Shown here: piece by piece, positions 17,415 through 26,446 of the stretch
How positions within the stretch are numbered: the stretch's first letter is position 1
How the letters are laid out: each line of letters opens with the position of its first letter
Source: an uncultured Chromatiaceae bacterium
GTDB taxonomy: Bacteria > Pseudomonadota > Gammaproteobacteria > Tenderiales > Tenderiaceae
Direction: 5' to 3'
DNA length: 36,450 bases
NCBI GenBank assembly: GCA_945787735.1
Contig: CALZIQ010000022.1
Coordinates: 1-36,450, forward strand
Notes under the pieces: generated by a model
What the model was told of the DNA's origin: nothing
Database searches by the model: none
Seen by the model: only the letters and a program-made list of their open reading frames with translations
Made by a program: the position numbers and the translations under genes

Positions 17415-17999
17415 ATGAGGCAATTTAGCCTATCTTGGCGCTGGCTGGCGGGCATGTTGTTGTGCCTTGCCACGGTCCATGTGTTCGCGCAGGAGCAAGA
17501 GGCGCTGCAACCGGGTTTCGAGGTGGTCTCGGCCAAGACAGCATTGGTCGATGATGTTGTGCGTCTGGATGCTTTGTTCGATCTACGCTTTAGTGCGTCA
17601 TTGGTCGACGCCTTGCAAAATGGTGTGTTGCTTAATCTGGTGATCGAAATAGAAGTCATTAAGGAGCGCGATTATGTTTGGTCGACATCCATTGCATCAT
17701 TGGCGCAGCACTACCAGATTTCCTACTTACCTTTGACCAAGTCCTATTTGCTCAACAATCTAAACAGTCAGGTGGAATTCCAGTTTCCCAATCTGGAGTC
17801 TCTGTTGGCGGTGGTCTCGGTCATGCAAGATTTTCCTTTGTTGGATCAGAGCTTGTTGGAAGAAGAGGGGCGTTATCGAGGTGAAATCCGCATCATTGTC
17901 GATCGCGAAAGTTTTCCTGTGCCCTTGCGTTTGATGTCATATTTCACCGGTAACTGGCACCTTTCGAGTGAGTGGTTCGCATGGCCTCTGCTCCCCTAA
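17415..17999 (+). CDS. DUF4390 exported protein
   Basis: The 194-residue protein begins with a signal peptide (RQFSLSWRWLAGMLLCLATVHVFA, cleavage before QEQE). The mature part contains ISYLPLTKSYLL and LRLMSYFTGNWHLSSEWFAWPL, typical of the DUF4390 family, which regularly lies between rsmB and ntrY. The function is unknown. The frame is open back to 17271, but the ATG at 17415 places the signal peptide at the N-terminus and has AGGA ten bases upstream. The 3' end overlaps ntrY by 19 bases, so the genes are translationally close. Confidence 0.85.
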   Translation: MRQFSLSWRWLAGMLLCLATVHVFAQEQEALQPGFEVVSAKTALVDDVVRLDALFDLRFSASLVDALQNGVLLNLVIEIEVIKERDYVWSTSIASLAQHYQISYLPLTKSYLLNNLNSQVEFQFPNLESLLAVVSVMQDFPLLDQSLLEEEGRYRGEIRIIVDRESFPVPLRLMSYFTGNWHLSSEWFAWPLLP

Positions 18000-20188
18000 G
18001 GCGTTTTTTTTCAAGCCAGACCGCAGTCGTCCTGCTGGTGCTGTTGTTGCTTGGTTCGCTCTATCTGATGAGCAGCGCGACACAGAATTCGGAAGAGTTC
18101 AACCGCTTGTATATCCCATTGTTAGTCATCAATATGCTGGAACTGTTGATCCTGGCCGGGCTGATATCTGTCAATCTGGGGCGGTTGATTCGCCAGTATC
18201 GCAATCATGCTACCGGTTCACGCCTGACAGTGCGGTTGGTGGTGTTATTTGTTGTATTGGCAGTTGGGCCGGTGTCGGTGTTGTATTACTTCTCACTCGG
18301 TTTTGTGCGCCATGGTATCGATAGCTGGTTTGACGTGCGTGTCGATCAGGCCCTGAATGATGCGCTCAACCTCAGCCGCACGGCGTTGGACTGGCGCATG
18401 CGTGACATGATGCGCCAAGCTGAATATGTGGCTGATTCGATCAGCGATGTGCCGCCGGATGCGTTGATCTTGTCATTGAATGAGATGCGCCACCAGATCG
18501 GCGCACTTGAGGTGGCCTTATTAACCATCAGCGGGCGTGTTATCAGCTTCAGTAGCGATGATGCGACCAAGCTGGCACCGGTGCCGGTGGATAAAATTAT
18601 CCTGTCGCAACTGCAGGGCGGTCTGGCCTATGTTGGGCTCGATCCTACGACTGAGGGTTTGTACGCCCGGCTGGTGGTCAACGTACCGTCGAGCGAGTTT
18701 GCGCTTGAGCCCCGAGTGTTGCAGGCGCTCTATCCGGTGCCGGAGGGCATCAATGCCTTGGTTGACAGTGTTCAGGCCGCTTACGCTCAGCACGAGCGGC
18801 TCTCGTTTATGAGCGGGCCGTTGAAGTTTAGTTTTATCCTGACCCTTTCTATTATACTGCTATTGAGCATTTTTACGGCTGTCTGGGCCGCCTTTTTTCT
18901 GGCGCGCCGCTTGGTGGCGCCGATACGGGTGTTGGCCATCGGAACCCGGGCAGTGGCCCAGGGGGATTATCATCGTCGCTTGCCTGTGACGGTTACCTCA
19001 AATGACGAGCTCGGTTTTCTGGTTAAATCATTCAATACCATGATGGGGCGTATCGCCCGTGCTCAGGAAGAGACACGCCTCAGTCAGCAGCGGGTTGAAG
19101 AACAGAAACTCTATCTTGAAACAGTATTGGGTCATCTTTCCTCCGGGGTGATGACCTTCAATCAGGACGGCATCCTGCGCACAGTGAATGCCGCGGCCGA
19201 ACAGATTCTCGCGAGCAAGCTGTCTGCCGCCCTGGGTATGGAGTTGCACATACTCAGCGAACGTTTTCCCCACATGCAGGAGTTCGTAACGCTGCTGGAT
19301 GAGCATCTTCCCTTGAATGAAGGCTGGCAGGCGCAAGCGACAGTGTTTGGGGTCGAGGGGCGACAGTTGTTGATGTGCCGCGGCGTACTCTTGCCCGCGC
19401 CAGACTCGGGGCGTGTGGTGGTATTTGATGATGTGACGGCATTGGTTCAGGCCCAACGCGATGCTGCATGGGGTGAGGTGGCGCGGCGGCTGGCGCATGA
19501 GATCAAAAATCCCTTGACGCCCATCCAACTTTCGGCCGAACGGCTGCGGCACAAATATTTAAGTTTGATGCCGGAAGAGGAGGGCAGGCTGCTGGACCGC
19601 TCAACCCATACCATTATTCAGCAGGTCGAGACTATGAAAGAGATGGTTAAAGCCTTCTCCGATTATGCTCGCACGCCCAGGCTGCAGCTACGCCCGACCG
19701 ATTTTAATGCATTGATCAATGAGGTGTTGGAATTGTATCGCGATGAAAAACGTCCCTTGCGCATCGAGACCCTGCTAGATAACGAGATTAGTGAGGTTGA
19801 TGCAGACAGCGGCCGTATCCGGCAGCTATTACACAATCTGATTAAGAACGCCATTGAGGCTTTGGCCAGTCGGGACGATGCCATGATCAGGATTGAGAGT
19901 CGCTTAACTGATGGTAGTGGCAGGCACGCGGTAGAATTGGTAGTCGAAGACAACGGCGACGGCATTCCGGAAAATATGATGGCTAAATTGTTTGAACCCT
20001 ATATCAGCTCCAAAACCAAAGGCAGTGGTTTAGGCTTGGCGATTGTGAAAAAGATCGTTGAAGAACACAATGGTATGATCTGGGCTGAAAATCTCGACGC
20101 GGGTGGCGCTAGGTTCAATATCCGTTTGCCATTAAAATCGACGTCAAAACAAGAAGACCCAATAGCTACACACGGAGTGGGCGCATGA
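17981..20188 (+). CDS. ntrY: NtrY-family membrane sensor histidine kinase
   Basis: The 735-residue kinase has three N-terminal membrane segments in roughly the first 110 residues, a periplasmic region, a fourth helix near 275-300, a HAMP domain (RRLVAPIRVLAIGTRAVAQGDY), a PAS-like domain with LETVLGHLSSGVMTFNQDG, and a HisKA domain whose phospho-acceptor is H506 in LAHEIKNPLTPIQLSAERL. The ATPase follows with HNLIKNAIEAL (N box), VVEDNGDGIP (G1) and GSGLGLAIVKK (G2). It should phosphorylate NtrX, whose start overlaps its stop by four bases. A GTG at 17972 is the alternative start; the ATG is favoured by GAGTGAG upstream. The signal sensed is unknown. Confidence 0.92.
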   Translation: MASAPLRRFFSSQTAVVLLVLLLLGSLYLMSSATQNSEEFNRLYIPLLVINMLELLILAGLISVNLGRLIRQYRNHATGSRLTVRLVVLFVVLAVGPVSVLYYFSLGFVRHGIDSWFDVRVDQALNDALNLSRTALDWRMRDMMRQAEYVADSISDVPPDALILSLNEMRHQIGALEVALLTISGRVISFSSDDATKLAPVPVDKIILSQLQGGLAYVGLDPTTEGLYARLVVNVPSSEFALEPRVLQALYPVPEGINALVDSVQAAYAQHERLSFMSGPLKFSFILTLSIILLLSIFTAVWAAFFLARRLVAPIRVLAIGTRAVAQGDYHRRLPVTVTSNDELGFLVKSFNTMMGRIARAQEETRLSQQRVEEQKLYLETVLGHLSSGVMTFNQDGILRTVNAAAEQILASKLSAALGMELHILSERFPHMQEFVTLLDEHLPLNEGWQAQATVFGVEGRQLLMCRGVLLPAPDSGRVVVFDDVTALVQAQRDAAWGEVARRLAHEIKNPLTPIQLSAERLRHKYLSLMPEEEGRLLDRSTHTIIQQVETMKEMVKAFSDYARTPRLQLRPTDFNALINEVLELYRDEKRPLRIETLLDNEISEVDADSGRIRQLLHNLIKNAIEALASRDDAMIRIESRLTDGSGRHAVELVVEDNGDGIPENMMAKLFEPYISSKTKGSGLGLAIVKKIVEEHNGMIWAENLDAGGARFNIRLPLKSTSKQEDPIATHGVGA

Positions 20189-21552
20189 GTGCTTCGCACA
20201 TACTGGTAGTGGATGATGAGCCAGATATCCGCGAGCTGGTAAAAGAAATCCTTGAAGACGAACGCTATATCGTAACCGTTGCCGCCAATGGTGCTGAAGC
20301 ACGACAGGCGCGCATGGAGCGGCGACCTGATCTGATTCTGCTCGACATTTGGATGCCCGACATCGATGGCATTAGCCTGCTAAAAGAGTGGCAGGCAAGT
20401 GATGAGCCGGCGCCGCCGGTAGTGGTGATGTCGGGTCACGGCACAGTAGAAACCGCGGTCGAAGCCACCCGGCTTGGCGCTTATGACTTTCTCGAAAAAC
20501 CTCTGTCCATGGCCAAGTTGCTGCTGACGATTCGTCATGCGCTGGATGATTATTCGCTGCGGCGTGAGAACGTCGGGCTGCGCCGCCAGGCACAGCCTTT
20601 GAGCCGACCGCTTGGCAAGAGCCAAGCTATGGAAACATTACGCGATCAGGCCGAAAAGGTTGCCAGCACCGATGCCTGGGTATTGCTGGTGGGGGAGCCA
20701 GGCGTGGGCAAACGTCTCATCGCACGTTTGATCCACAACCTGAGCAATCGCAAGGAGAGTTCGTTTGTCGAAGTGGGGGTGGCTACCATTGTGCCTGCCA
20801 ACGCCGAGATGGAATTGTTTGGTGAAGAACGTGCTGACAGGGTGCGTTATGGCCTGCTTGAACAGGCCAATGGTGGCACGCTGTTTCTGAATGAGGTCGC
20901 CGACATGGATCTTGATCTGCAGGCACGTCTGGCCAGCGCACTGCAAGGCCAGTCATTTGTGCGTCTTGGCGGTTCCAGGGCGGTTGAAATTGATATTCGC
21001 GTGATAGCTTCGACCCACAAAGACCTGCAAGAAGAGATGCGTTTGGGGCGCTTTCGCGAAGATCTCTATTATCAGCTCAATGTGGTGCCTATTTCCCTGT
21101 CGCCGCTGCGACAGCACCGCGAAGATATCACCGACCTTTTCACCTATTATGTCGACTTCTTTGTCGACAGCGATGCCCTGCCTTATCGCACCTTTTCTGT
21201 GGCGGCACAAAATCGGTTGCGCAATTACGATTGGCCGGGCAATGTGCGTGAGCTGAAAAGCATCGTGCATCGGCTGTTGATACTGGGTTCAGGAGAGACC
21301 ATTGATGCCGAGGAGGTGGATGCAGTGCTGGGTACGCAGGCGCAAAGTACGGTGCAGTCAGCAGGATTCGACTTTGACATTCCCTTGCGTCAGGCGCGCG
21401 AAAAGTTTGAAAAGGCCTATATCGAACATCAGTTACGCATCGCCGAGGGTAATGTTTCGCAAGTGGCCAAGGTGGCCGGCATCGAGCGCACTCATCTGTA
21501 TCGCAAAATGAAAGCGCTGGGCATCAACCCGAAAGAGGGAGGCCAGTTATGA
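20185..21552 (+). CDS. ntrX: NtrX-family response regulator with degenerate AAA+ domain
   Basis: The 455-residue protein has a receiver domain (acid pocket D10-D11, phospho-acceptor D54, K105), an AAA+ domain and a Fis-type helix-turn-helix (NVSQVAKVAGIERTHLYRKM, 423-442). Walker A is intact (GEPGVGKR, 171-178 region). However, the GAFTGA loop that contacts sigma-54 is missing: ELFGEERADRVRYGLLEQA occupies the place. Walker B reads GGTLFLNE with N236 for the usual Asp, and FREDLYYQLNV has Q297 where these activators have the second finger arginine. It probably regulates by DNA binding rather than by sigma-54 activation. Translation is coupled to ntrY. Confidence 0.92.
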   Translation: MSASHILVVDDEPDIRELVKEILEDERYIVTVAANGAEARQARMERRPDLILLDIWMPDIDGISLLKEWQASDEPAPPVVVMSGHGTVETAVEATRLGAYDFLEKPLSMAKLLLTIRHALDDYSLRRENVGLRRQAQPLSRPLGKSQAMETLRDQAEKVASTDAWVLLVGEPGVGKRLIARLIHNLSNRKESSFVEVGVATIVPANAEMELFGEERADRVRYGLLEQANGGTLFLNEVADMDLDLQARLASALQGQSFVRLGGSRAVEIDIRVIASTHKDLQEEMRLGRFREDLYYQLNVVPISLSPLRQHREDITDLFTYYVDFFVDSDALPYRTFSVAAQNRLRNYDWPGNVRELKSIVHRLLILGSGETIDAEEVDAVLGTQAQSTVQSAGFDFDIPLRQAREKFEKAYIEHQLRIAEGNVSQVAKVAGIERTHLYRKMKALGINPKEGGQL

Positions 21553-21553
21553 A

Positions 21554-21590
21554 GGTGGCTCTAAATAAACACTATATATTTAGTGTCACC
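21554..21590 (+). other. Hairpin between ntrX and trkA
   Basis: A 14-bp imperfect stem (two mismatches; 21554-21567 with 21577-21590) with a 9-base loop lies directly after the ntrX stop codon. No T run follows, so it is more likely an intercistronic mRNA structure than a strong terminator. Confidence 0.45.
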
Positions 21591-21637
21591 CATACAGCAG
21601 TCATGTGCTGAAAAAAATACTGGTTAATGGATAAAAT

Positions 21638-23011
21638 ATGAAAATAATCATCTTGGGTGCAGGGCAAGTTGGGTCCTCGGTGGCGGCTAATCTTGCCAGC
21701 GAAGCCAACGACATCACTATGGTGGATATTGACACCAAGTTGCTGCGTGACCTGCAGGACCGGCTCGACATACGCACCATCAACGGTCATGCCTCTTACC
21801 CGGATGTGTTGCTGCGCGCCGGCGCCGAAGACGCCGATATGATACTGGCGGTGACTAATAGCGACGAAACCAATATGATTGCCTGCCAGGTGGCTTATAG
21901 TCTGTTCCGCACCCCCACCAAAGTAGCGCGTATTCGCTCACGGGAATACCTGGGTTTTAGCAAGCTGTTCGGCAACGAGGCCATTCCGGTGGATGTCATG
22001 ATTAGTCCCGAACAAGTGATCATCGACTATGTCCAGAAGCTGATCGCTCATCCGGGGGCCTTGCAAGTGCTCGATTTTGCAGACGGCCTTGTGCAGCTGG
22101 TGGCGGTGAAGGCCTACTACGGCGGTCCACTAGTTGGGCAGGAGCTGCGTAAGTTGCGTGATCACATGCCCAATGTAGATACTCGGGTGGCGGCGATTTT
22201 TCGACGAGGAACTCCGATCTTGCCCGAGGGTGATACCGTGATCGAGGCCGATGATGAAGTCTTTTTCATCGCTGCGCGTAATGACATTCGAACTGTTATG
22301 GGCGAGCTGCGCCGCATCGATCGGCCCAACAAACGCGTCATCATTGCCGGCGGCGGCAATATCGGCAAGGGTTTGGCGCAGGCGTTGGAGAATAATTACA
22401 ACGTTAAACTGATTGACCATAACACTCGCCGTTCTCGCCAGATTTCCGAAGAACTGGATAAGACCATCGTATTGCAAGGTGACGCCGCTGACGAAGAATT
22501 GCTGTTGGAAGAAAACATTACCAGCACCGATGTCTTCTGTGCAGTCACCAATGACGATGAGGCAAACATACTTTCCGCCATGCTGGCCAAACGGCTGGGT
22601 GCGCGCAAGGTGTTGGCGCTGATCAATCGTGCATCATACGTTGATCTGGTGGAAAGTGGCGATATTGACATCGCCGTCTCTCCTCATCAGGCCATGATCG
22701 GTAGCTTGCTGGCACATGTGCGTCGCGGTGATGTGGCGGCCGTGCATTCGCTGCGCCGCGGTGCCGCTGAGGCGATTGAGGCCGTCGCCCATGGTGATTC
22801 ACGTTCGTCCAAGGTTGTCGGGCGCGCCATTGATGAAATCCGCCTGCCGCCCGGCGCCAGCATCGGTGCTGTTGTCAGAGGCAATCAGGTCATCATCGCT
22901 CACCACGACACAGTAGTCGAGGCCGAGGATCACGTTATCCTGTTTTTGGTCGACAAGCGCCGTGTTGGCGAGGTGGAGAAGTTGTTCCAAGTCGGCGTGA
23001 CCTTTCTATAG
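21638..23011 (+). CDS. trkA: Trk potassium uptake regulatory subunit TrkA
   Basis: The 457-residue cytosolic protein (E. coli TrkA 458) has two complete RCK halves. The first nucleotide-binding motif is [12 protein letters not shown] at 5-16 and the second is [14 protein letters not shown] in the middle. Each half is followed by a TrkA-C subdomain (about 140-220 and 370-455). TrkA forms a tetrameric ring that gates TrkH in response to nucleotides. It lies 85 bases after ntrX and 18 before trkH. Confidence 0.97.
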   Translation: MKIIILGAGQVGSSVAANLASEANDITMVDIDTKLLRDLQDRLDIRTINGHASYPDVLLRAGAEDADMILAVTNSDETNMIACQVAYSLFRTPTKVARIRSREYLGFSKLFGNEAIPVDVMISPEQVIIDYVQKLIAHPGALQVLDFADGLVQLVAVKAYYGGPLVGQELRKLRDHMPNVDTRVAAIFRRGTPILPEGDTVIEADDEVFFIAARNDIRTVMGELRRIDRPNKRVIIAGGGNIGKGLAQALENNYNVKLIDHNTRRSRQISEELDKTIVLQGDAADEELLLEENITSTDVFCAVTNDDEANILSAMLAKRLGARKVLALINRASYVDLVESGDIDIAVSPHQAMIGSLLAHVRRGDVAAVHSLRRGAAEAIEAVAHGDSRSSKVVGRAIDEIRLPPGASIGAVVRGNQVIIAHHDTVVEAEDHVILFLVDKRRVGEVEKLFQVGVTFL

Positions 23012-23029
23012 AAGATGATGAATTAAGTC

Positions 23030-24487
23030 ATGCAGCTATTTGTCATTCAGCGCATCCTTGGTCTGTTGTTGATGTTGTTCAGCTTTACCATGCTGCCGCC
23101 GGTGTTGGTGTCTTGGTTTTACAGCGATGGTGCGGTGATGCCATTTGTGATTGCCTTTTTGGTGACCTTCGTCACCGGCACGGTGTGTTGGTTTCCTGTG
23201 CGCCAGCATCGAGCTGACCTGCGAGTACGTGACGGTTTCGTTGTAGTGGTCATGTTTTGGTCGGTGTTGGCTATATTTGGTGCGCTGCCCTTTCTACTTT
23301 CCAGCGAGCCCAGTATTTCCATCACCGATTCCATTTTTGAATCCATGTCGGGCTTGACCACCACCGGGGCGACAGTGATTTCAGGTCTGGACGCATTGCC
23401 ACGCTCCGTCCTTTATTACCGCCAACAACTGCAGTGGTTGGGTGGTATGGGGATTATCGTACTAGCGGTTGCGGTGTTGCCGATGTTGGGTATCGGGGGG
23501 ATGCAGCTCTACCGCGCCGAGACGCCCGGGCCGATGAAGGACAATAAACTGACGCCACGTATCACTGAAACTGCCAAGGCACTTTGGTATATATACCTTA
23601 CCCTAACGATTGCCTGCGGTTTGTCATACTGGATAGCGGGCATGAGTGGATTCGATGCTCTGGCGCATGCATTTTCCACCGTGGCCATTGGCGGCTTTTC
23701 CACGCATGACCTAAGCATGGGTTACTTTTTCACCAACGAACCCATGATTGAGATCGTGGCTATCGTTTTCATGTTTTTGTCAGGGATCAATTTTGCGCTG
23801 CACTTTTTGGCCTGGCGCTCACACGGCCCGAGCCCTTATTTTGGCGATACTGAGTTCAAGGTCTATGCCATCATATTGTTGGCAGCCGCGACACTTACCT
23901 CAGGCTATCTGTACTGGACCTCCACTTTCGAAAGCATCGGCGAATCCGTTCTGCGAGGCGTCTTCCAAGCAGTATCCATCGGGACCACCACGGGATTTAC
24001 TGTTTCCGAATACCACACCTGGCCCGGGATTCTGCCGATCATGTTGTTGATGTTGAGCTTCATCGGCGGTTGTGCCGGTTCTACTGGCGGCGGCATGAAG
24101 GTGATCCGCGTGGTGATGCTGATGAAGCAGGGTGCGCGCGAGATCCTGCGTCTTGTTCATCCCAGTGCTCAGATACCCGTTAAAGTGGGTAATAAAGCGC
24201 TATCTGACCGGGTGGTTGAAGCGGTATGGGGTTTCTTTTCGCTCTACGTGGTCTGCTTTTGTGTGATGTCCCTGATCATGGTGGCCACCGGGCTGGACTT
24301 TGTCACTGCCTTCTCCGCCGTTGCTGCCTGCATGAACAATCTCGGTCCCGGCCTAGGTGATGTTGGCTCCAACTACACCAGCATCAACGACGTCGGCAAG
24401 TGGGTGCTCTGCTTCGCTATGCTGCTTGGCCGGCTAGAGATCTTTACCCTGCTAGTGTTGTTGACCCCCGCTTTCTGGCGCAAGTAA
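23030..24487 (+). CDS. trkH: Trk potassium uptake channel subunit TrkH
   Basis: The 485-residue polytopic membrane protein (E. coli TrkH 483) has the four pore repeats of the KtrB/TrkH family. The filter glycines lie in SGLTTTGATVI, AFSTVAIGGFSTHD, VSIGTTTGFTVSEY and AACMNNLGPGLGDVG. QQLQWLGGMGIIVLAVAVLPMLGIGGMQLYRAE and GGCAGSTGGGMKVIR are family signatures. It imports potassium under TrkA control. It is the last gene of the plus-strand run; the MITE-like element begins five bases after its stop. Confidence 0.97.
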   Translation: MQLFVIQRILGLLLMLFSFTMLPPVLVSWFYSDGAVMPFVIAFLVTFVTGTVCWFPVRQHRADLRVRDGFVVVVMFWSVLAIFGALPFLLSSEPSISITDSIFESMSGLTTTGATVISGLDALPRSVLYYRQQLQWLGGMGIIVLAVAVLPMLGIGGMQLYRAETPGPMKDNKLTPRITETAKALWYIYLTLTIACGLSYWIAGMSGFDALAHAFSTVAIGGFSTHDLSMGYFFTNEPMIEIVAIVFMFLSGINFALHFLAWRSHGPSPYFGDTEFKVYAIILLAAATLTSGYLYWTSTFESIGESVLRGVFQAVSIGTTTGFTVSEYHTWPGILPIMLLMLSFIGGCAGSTGGGMKVIRVVMLMKQGAREILRLVHPSAQIPVKVGNKALSDRVVEAVWGFFSLYVVCFCVMSLIMVATGLDFVTAFSAVAACMNNLGPGLGDVGSNYTSINDVGKWVLCFAMLLGRLEIFTLLVLLTPAFWRK

Positions 24488-24491
24488 GAAT

Positions 24492-24629
24492 GGCATCTCT
24501 AAAAATACACTTTTTCCGCGATAGCTGCGTCAACATCGTGCTCGAATCCTCATGTATCATTTATACACTGCGGTTCTGTGCACGATGTTTCCTTGTGCGC
24601 ACGAGAAAATTACTATTTTTAGAGGTGCC
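24492..24629. mobile_element. MITE-like nested palindromic element
   Basis: The 138-base segment has 15-base terminal inverted repeats with one mismatch (ggcatctctaaaaat at 24492-24506; complement at 24615-24629). Inside is a second inverted pair, acatcgtgc/gcacgatgt, and a central tgtat/ataca, so almost the whole segment can fold into one long hairpin. The flanks are GAAT on both sides (24488-24491 and 24630-24633), a possible 4-bp target duplication. No transposase is encoded. Confidence 0.7.
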
Positions 24630-24638
24630 GAATAAATC

Positions 24639-25223
24639 ATGACTGATCCAACCCGCGAAAAATGGGACCGAATCTATAGCCAAACCCGCGAACAGGCCGT
24701 GCCCGCCATGGCTGTGGTGCGCGAAAATCTGCACCTGCTGCCTGACTCAGGCGTTGGCCTGGAACTGGCCTGCGGCCTGGCAGCCAACAGTTTTGCCCTG
24801 GCCGCAGCCGGATTCAAAATGGACGCCTGGGATATCTCACCAGTCGCTGTCGAACAGGTCAACCAACGTGCCGCTGATACCGGTGCCAGCGTCAGAGCCG
24901 AAGCGCGCGATGTGGTCAAAAACCCGCCCGAGCAGGCGCACTACGACCTCGTAGTCGTAAGCCATTTCCTCGACCGCGGCATCATTCCTGCCATCATCGA
25001 CTGTCTCAAACCCGGCGGTCTGGTGATTTATCAAACCTTTACTCAAACGCGAGTCAGTGAGGGTGGGCCGAGCAATTTGGAATTTCGTCTGGCGGATAAC
25101 GAGCTATTGAGTTTGTTCGATGGCTTCAAGGTGTTGGTCTATCGCGAAGAGGGTTTGCAGGGTGATACCGGCAAGGGCTTTCGAAATGAGGCGATGCTGG
25201 TGGCGCAAAAGCCGCAAATCTAG
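24639..25223 (+). CDS. Class I SAM-dependent methyltransferase (TehB-like)
   Basis: The 194-residue protein is a compact Rossmann methyltransferase without extra domains. It starts REKWDRIYSQ. SAM motif I is LELACGLAANSFALAAAGF (41-59), followed by the acidic end of strand 2 (MDAWDIS), YDLVVVSHFLDRGIIP (motif IV region) and LKPGGLVIYQTFTQ. It resembles the TehB/thiopurine-type small-molecule methyltransferases; the substrate cannot be read from sequence. The start lies ten bases after the MITE-like element, and the only Shine-Dalgarno-like sequence (AGAGG, 24621-24625) is within the element. It is convergent with lpxL. Confidence 0.8.
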   Translation: MTDPTREKWDRIYSQTREQAVPAMAVVRENLHLLPDSGVGLELACGLAANSFALAAAGFKMDAWDISPVAVEQVNQRAADTGASVRAEARDVVKNPPEQAHYDLVVVSHFLDRGIIPAIIDCLKPGGLVIYQTFTQTRVSEGGPSNLEFRLADNELLSLFDGFKVLVYREEGLQGDTGKGFRNEAMLVAQKPQI

Positions 25224-25248
25224 GATGGCATGTTTTCTGTGCCTACGT

Positions 25249-26136
25249 TTAAGCCTCGTCGTAAAAATCTTTCTCGCCCTCGGGCCGGGTGCGAAAGCGC
25301 TTGTAACCCCATTGATATTGCGCCGGGATGCGGCGAATGCTTTTTTCCACCATCTGATTCAGCGCGGCGACGGAGGTATTTACATCCTTGTCATGCAGCT
25401 CTTGCGGTGCCGGTTCGAAGCGGATGGCAAAACCACGGCTGTCAGGTAGGCGTTCGGCGTAGGTACACAACACCGTCGCCTGTGATTTACTGACCAGGCG
25501 CGAGAGCAGGGTCATGGTGTTGGCTTGAATGCCAAAGAAGGGGGCGAAGATTCCGCCGCTTTCGCGTGGATCCTGATCCGGCAGGATAGCGACCAGTTCG
25601 TTATTAGCCAGGGCCTGGTAAAGGGCGCGAACGCCCTTGGCGTTGGTGGGTACCAGTTTGGCGCCGAAGCGTTCGCGTGATTCGCGGATCAGCGTGTCGA
25701 TGCCTTCCACCCGAGGTGGACGGTAGAGGCTGGTCATGGGGTAGTGCGATGAGCAATACAGGCCAATGACTTCCCAGTTGCCTAGGTGGGGGATGGCGAG
25801 GATCACGCCCTTGCCCTTTGCTAAACCCGTATGCAAATGTTCTTCGCCGTGTACTTCTTGTGTCAGTTCAGAAAAACTGGACTTGCTCCCAAGCCATAGC
25901 CGCCCGCTTTCAAAAAATAGCTTGCCGGTTTCTGTCAGTGTGTCTTGCAGCAATTGTTGTTGCTGTTCTGTATCGAGTTCGGGAAAACAACGCGCCAGAT
26001 TGATTTGGGCGCTACGGCGCTGCTCGTTGTCGCTGAGCATTAGCAGTTTGCCCAGCCAATTGCCGAAACGGTGGTTGAGGCGCAGCGGCAACCGTGCACT
26101 TAGGTTTAACAGCAAACGGATCAGCCTAGCCTTCAT
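25249..26136 (-). CDS. lpxL: Lipid A biosynthesis acyltransferase (LpxL/HtrB family)
   Basis: The 295-residue inner-membrane enzyme has an N-terminal hydrophobic anchor (LIRLLLNLSARLPLRL). The acyltransferase HX4E motif lies in IPHLGNWEVIGLY (H117, E122), followed by SLYRPPRVEGID and LPDQDPRESGGIFAPFFG. It transfers a secondary acyl chain, typically laurate, to Kdo2-lipid IVA; LpxM or a similar paralogue is possible. The frame is open to 26223, but ATG 26136 has GAGG upstream and puts the anchor at the N-terminus. It overlaps the DUF2007 gene by 11 bases. E. coli LpxL has 306 residues. Confidence 0.88.
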   Translation of the reverse strand: MKARLIRLLLNLSARLPLRLNHRFGNWLGKLLMLSDNEQRRSAQINLARCFPELDTEQQQQLLQDTLTETGKLFFESGRLWLGSKSSFSELTQEVHGEEHLHTGLAKGKGVILAIPHLGNWEVIGLYCSSHYPMTSLYRPPRVEGIDTLIRESRERFGAKLVPTNAKGVRALYQALANNELVAILPDQDPRESGGIFAPFFGIQANTMTLLSRLVSKSQATVLCTYAERLPDSRGFAIRFEPAPQELHDKDVNTSVAALNQMVEKSIRRIPAQYQWGYKRFRTRPEGEKDFYDEA

Positions 26137-26362
26137 CGTTGACCTCGTCTGAGTCATCGCGGGCCAGAATTTGCACGGCTCGTTCAGCATCCTCCGGTGC
26201 CACCTGAAGCTTGATGCCACCAACCGCGATGCTGTAGAGCCAGTCGGTCTGTACCAGATGTTCGTCGGCCAAATGGCAGTCGATGCCTTCGGCTTGCAGC
26301 CGGCCCATGGCGATGTGGGCTTCGGTTGAAAGATCGAAGGTGGCGACAGTAATAAAATTCAT
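26126..26362 (-). CDS. DUF2007 protein
   Basis: The 78-residue protein has the DUF2007 pattern: a beta-alpha start (MNFITVATFDLSTEAHIAMGRLQAEGIDCHL), DEHLVQTDWLYSIAVGGIKLQVAPEDAERAVQIL and an acidic tail. The family is a ferredoxin-like fold labelled putative signal transducer, with no known activity. A TTG at 26395 would add 11 residues, but ATG 26362 fits the family start better; neither has a clear Shine-Dalgarno. The 3' end overlaps lpxL, so the two form a transcription unit. The acidic DDSDEVNDEG end is encoded partly by the bases that carry the lpxL ribosome binding site. Confidence 0.8.
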   Translation of the reverse strand: MNFITVATFDLSTEAHIAMGRLQAEGIDCHLADEHLVQTDWLYSIAVGGIKLQVAPEDAERAVQILARDDSDEVNDEG

Positions 26363-26446
26363 TGGGTCAGTTAACGCTGTGATGTGTGCCGGCAAGAGTT
26401 ATAATTTCGCGTTTCAGGCATTTTAACAGGAGCGGCCGGATAAACG

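Noticed and set aside
19028-19552. Minus-strand frame of 174 residues inside ntrY
   Set aside because: It is antisense to the PAS and HisKA region and results from codon bias of the sense strand.
25120-25493. Plus-strand frames over the 3' ends of the methyltransferase and lpxL
   Set aside because: They run antisense to the conserved C-terminus of lpxL and lack a ribosome binding site.
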